A DNA stretch of 33,883 bases. Origin: an uncultured Clostridia bacterium (lineage in GTDB: Bacteria; Bacillota; Clostridia; Oscillospirales; CAG-272). The position numbers and the translations under genes are program-made. Shown here piece after piece: positions 31,657 through 33,883 of this stretch; the first letter of the stretch is position 1; each line of letters begins with the position of its first letter. Where the stretch lies: NCBI GenBank assembly GCA_944381095.1, contig CALWJW010000012.1, forward strand, positions 1-33,883. Reading direction: 5' to 3'. Under the pieces are notes generated by a model that saw only the letters and a program-made list of their open reading frames with translations, did no database searches and was not told the origin of the DNA.

Positions 31657-32348
31657 TGCTTGAAAACTGGCTTGAAAGTCTTGCCGGACTCATCGGTACC
31701 GGCACCGTTCCGGCTCTTGTCTTTTCGTTCGTTGCAGGCGTTCTGACTTCTTTTACGCCGTGCTCGCTTTCAAGTATTCCTCTCATAATCGGCTTTGTGG
31801 GGGGAACAGGAGAAAAAAACACCAAACGGGCTTTTGCCTATTCAGCCGTTTTTGCCGCCGGCTCCTCCGTCACTTTTGTCACACTCGGAGTGATCGCGGC
31901 TCTTGCCGGTAAACTTATCGGAACCTTTTCTTCTGTCTGGTATATCCTGCTCGGTGTGATTATGGTACTGATGGCGTTCCAGACCTATGGCATTTACAAT
32001 TTCATACCATCGTCTTACCTTGTGTCCAAAAACAAAAAAACCGGCGTTGTGGGTGCGTTCCTTTCCGGTATCCTGAGCGGAATTTTTTCCTCTCCATGCT
32101 CCACACCGGTGCTTGTGGCACTGCTTGCCGTGGTGGTCGGACGCGGCAGCCTGATCTTCGGGATAATTCTCATGATCCTGTATTCAGTCGGATACAGTAC
32201 ACTGACACTTATCGCCGGAACTTCTGTCGGGTTTGCGCAGAAGCTGAAGTCTGGAAACAAATACCGGCTTGTCTCGAATATATTCAATATTCTTCTCGGG
32301 ACCGCTATTTTACTCATCGGACTCTATATGTTCTGGCTGGCGTTCTGA
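31656..32348 (+). CDS. CcdA/DsbD-type thiol-electron transporter
   Basis: This is a 230-residue protein with six membrane helices, of the CcdA (DsbD transmembrane) family. The paired Cys are Cys36 (SFTPCSLSS) and Cys148 (SSPCSTPVL), each next to Pro as in the family. It moves reducing equivalents from cytoplasmic thioredoxin to an extracytoplasmic partner, here most probably the thioredoxin-like protein encoded directly upstream. The start codon overlaps the upstream stop codon by one base (TAATG), so the two are coupled. Confidence 0.93.
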   Translation: MLENWLESLAGLIGTGTVPALVFSFVAGVLTSFTPCSLSSIPLIIGFVGGTGEKNTKRAFAYSAVFAAGSSVTFVTLGVIAALAGKLIGTFSSVWYILLGVIMVLMAFQTYGIYNFIPSSYLVSKNKKTGVVGAFLSGILSGIFSSPCSTPVLVALLAVVVGRGSLIFGIILMILYSVGYSTLTLIAGTSVGFAQKLKSGNKYRLVSNIFNILLGTAILLIGLYMFWLAF

Positions 32349-32676
32349 CCCAAAAGCCGGTTTTATCAGAGTTAAATTTTCCTGTGTTAAGGATTCTATT
32401 TTTTTTGACTTTCGGGTAAATAGCAGAAAAATTTTTCTGTATTTCAGGCATAACCATCCGTTAATTACTAACCACAAAATATAATCTGTTTGATCAATGT
32501 AATCAAACATATCTGCAAATCCGAATGAAGGAGCAAGGCGGTCTGCATACGCAGACCGCCTTGCCTTTAAGAGTAATATTTTCACTGAATATCTTGTTTT
32601 GGCTATTATCCGAACTTATCGATTTTGATATACGAAACATAGTCACAAAAACATTCTTTGAAAAGTTGAAGATTAC
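32349..32676. other. Intergenic region between convergent genes
   Basis: About 330 bases without a gene between ccdA and ppa. The only clear structure is the hairpin at 32534-32563. Confidence 0.5.
32534..32563. terminator. Probable bidirectional terminator hairpin
   Basis: CAAGGCGGTCTGC-ATAC-GCAGACCGCCTTG is a perfect 13-bp stem with a 4-base loop between convergent genes. T runs are short, so it may be a processed or weaker terminator. Confidence 0.6.
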
Positions 32677-33210
32677 CTATTTGCAAAAATTTTCAACGTA
32701 ATTAAGTATAGCCGCAGAAACTATTTCCACAGCTTTATCCCTCCCGCTGACTTCGTTTACCGCCGTCTTTTTGTTTTCAAGATTTTTATACACCGAGAAA
32801 AAATGCCTCATCTCATCAAAAATATGCGACGGCAGCTGATCAATGTCGGTGTACTTGTTGTACATAGGATCGTTGAACGGTATGGCGATTATCTTCTCAT
32901 CGTTTCTGCCGTTGTCTATCATCGAAATCACTCCAATGGGATAAGCGCGCACAAGCGTCAGCGGTTCAATAGGCTCGGAACAAAGCAGCAGAACGTCAAG
33001 CGGGTCGTTGTCGTCTCCGTACGTTCTCGGGATAAAACCGTAATTTGCCGGATAGTGCGTTGAAGTGTAGAGTATGCGGTCAAGTATTATGAAACCCGTC
33101 TCCTTGTCAAGCTCGTATTTTTTCTTACTCCCTTTTGAAATCTCTATTACACATATAAAGTCTGTCGGAGTTATACGTTTGGGAGATATATCGTGCCAGA
33201 TATTTGACAT
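32677..33210 (-). CDS. ppa: Inorganic pyrophosphatase, family I
   Basis: This 177-residue cytoplasmic enzyme hydrolyses pyrophosphate to two phosphates. The metal-binding signature GDDNDPLDVL (Asp67, Asp69, Asp72) and the flanking YPANYGFIPRTYG are complete, as is VSGRDKAVEIV later. The ATG at 33210 has a ribosome site of the type AAAGGA. Length is normal for bacterial family I enzymes. The next gene upstream on this strand ends 90 bases away, and no promoter is obvious. Confidence 0.96.
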   Translation of the reverse strand: MSNIWHDISPKRITPTDFICVIEISKGSKKKYELDKETGFIILDRILYTSTHYPANYGFIPRTYGDDNDPLDVLLLCSEPIEPLTLVRAYPIGVISMIDNGRNDEKIIAIPFNDPMYNKYTDIDQLPSHIFDEMRHFFSVYKNLENKKTAVNEVSGRDKAVEIVSAAILNYVENFCK

Positions 33211-33300
33211 AGTTTTTCCTTTCGTCTTATTTGATTCCGGTCCGGCTCTTTTAATTACGGCAAAAATGTCGGTCTTATTACCAGCCGTTTAATTTTAACA

Positions 33301-33883
33301 TCAACCGGATATTTTGTCAACACCGGGAAGAGATATCAGCGTTCCGGGTTCCACCGGATCGGTTATATATATTTTCTTTCCGATTTTCGATACCGGGATT
33401 TTTATGCCGTTTGCGTACAGATAATTCATTTTTCTCTCCGAATAGACAGCAAGCCTGCCCCCGCATATTGTCTTATAGAGATTATCTGAAATTTTTTCAA
33501 GTGTTGCCGGCGTCATATATTTTTCCATAATGCCGATCACAGCCTTTCCGTTTACCGCGGGAACAAAAATATACAGCCTGAAATCGTCATGATTTTTCAG
33601 TCTGACAGAAAAACTTTCCGGCATTATTTTGGCGGAAAACCAATCATAGCATACATACTGACCTTCCGGAAGCAACATATCTCCGGAAGATATGTCTGTC
33701 CATACGGTTTTTTCATTTTCACTTACGTTGAATACTGCAAGAACTCCGCAGTCCCGGTGTCTGCCGAATAACTTGAAGGCTTTTCCCGATTTTTCGGGAT
33801 CATTCATCAGACAGTCGCGTGTCGGCAGCGGCGGATTCTCCATACGAAGGATCTTTCCGTCTTCTGCGACTATCGGCATAATC
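33301..33883 (-). CDS. Sip1/raffinose-synthase-like (GH36-type) protein, C-terminal part
   Basis: The minus-strand frame runs to the window edge, so the N-terminus is outside; at least 193 codons are present. The start of the visible part (IVAEDGKILRMENPPLPTRD) and GVLAVFNVSENEKTVW resemble the C-terminal region of Sip1/raffinose-synthase-like alpha-galactosidases of the GH36 group. In those proteins DGKVLR...PT.D..F.DP and TGVLGVFN follow the catalytic barrel. No catalytic residue is in this fragment, so the assignment is provisional. The protein would act on alpha-galactosides or related plant sugars. Confidence 0.6.
   Translation of the reverse strand, partial: IMPIVAEDGKILRMENPPLPTRDCLMNDPEKSGKAFKLFGRHRDCGVLAVFNVSENEKTVWTDISSGDMLLPEGQYVCYDWFSAKIMPESFSVRLKNHDDFRLYIFVPAVNGKAVIGIMEKYMTPATLEKISDNLYKTICGGRLAVYSERKMNYLYANGIKIPVSKIGKKIYITDPVEPGTLISLPGVDKISG

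Overview
The window reads as a chromosomal segment of an anaerobic, spore-forming member of the Clostridia, probably a gut or rumen type known from a metagenome. Evidence: a spoVAC-spoVAD-spoVAE cluster, a lipoteichoic-acid-synthase-like enzyme, strong AGGAGG-type ribosome sites with some TTG starts, consensus sigma-A promoters, glycan-degrading enzymes (GH95 and a probable GH36/Sip1-like protein) and lipoproteins with Clostridia-style architecture. No rRNA, tRNA, CRISPR, phage or transposase gene was found. The taxonomic statement is an inference.

Layout. 1-4.9 kb: the end of a GlmS-like SIS isomerase, a small flavodoxin-like protein, leuS behind a highly structured leader, and a plsC-family acyltransferase. 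5.0-7.3 kb: two nearly identical 181-bp inverted copies of a non-coding element bounded by TTAA. They flank a 51-residue membrane peptide and a SAM methyltransferase, and the second copy supplies the last codons of lnt. 7.2-11.2 kb: lnt (apolipoprotein N-acyltransferase) diverging from an LtaS-like sulfatase. 11.4-13.5 kb: a minus-strand run of DUF1294, SGNH hydrolase and LUD-domain genes. 13.6-17.4 kb: a 1239-residue lipoprotein with its own promoter and terminator. 17.5-19.5 kb: the spoVA operon. 19.6-21.4 kb: a divergent asparaginase-like protein overlapping a conserved hypothetical protein with nuclease-like residues. 21.7-25.5 kb: glycerophosphodiesterase, MFS transporter and nadE. 25.9-30.2 kb: a sugar-type solute-binding lipoprotein with a frameshifted signal peptide, and a GH95 fucosidase. 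30.6-32.3 kb: an ArsR - thioredoxin - CcdA thiol-redox operon with two operator palindromes. 32.7-33.9 kb: inorganic pyrophosphatase and the end of a probable GH36/Sip1-like protein.

The genes form small independent transcription units rather than one system. Coherent modules are spoVA (dipicolinic acid uptake into the forespore), ArsR-Trx-CcdA (extracytoplasmic thiol reduction), the GH95/solute-binding pair (glycan scavenging), and lnt/LtaS/PlsC/GDPD (envelope lipid and lipoprotein chemistry). The observations most worth a second look are the element that rewrote the lnt C-terminus, the A6-tract frameshift in the solute-binding protein, the leuS leader with competing stems or a pseudoknot, and the overlapping asparaginase-like/nuclease-like pair.
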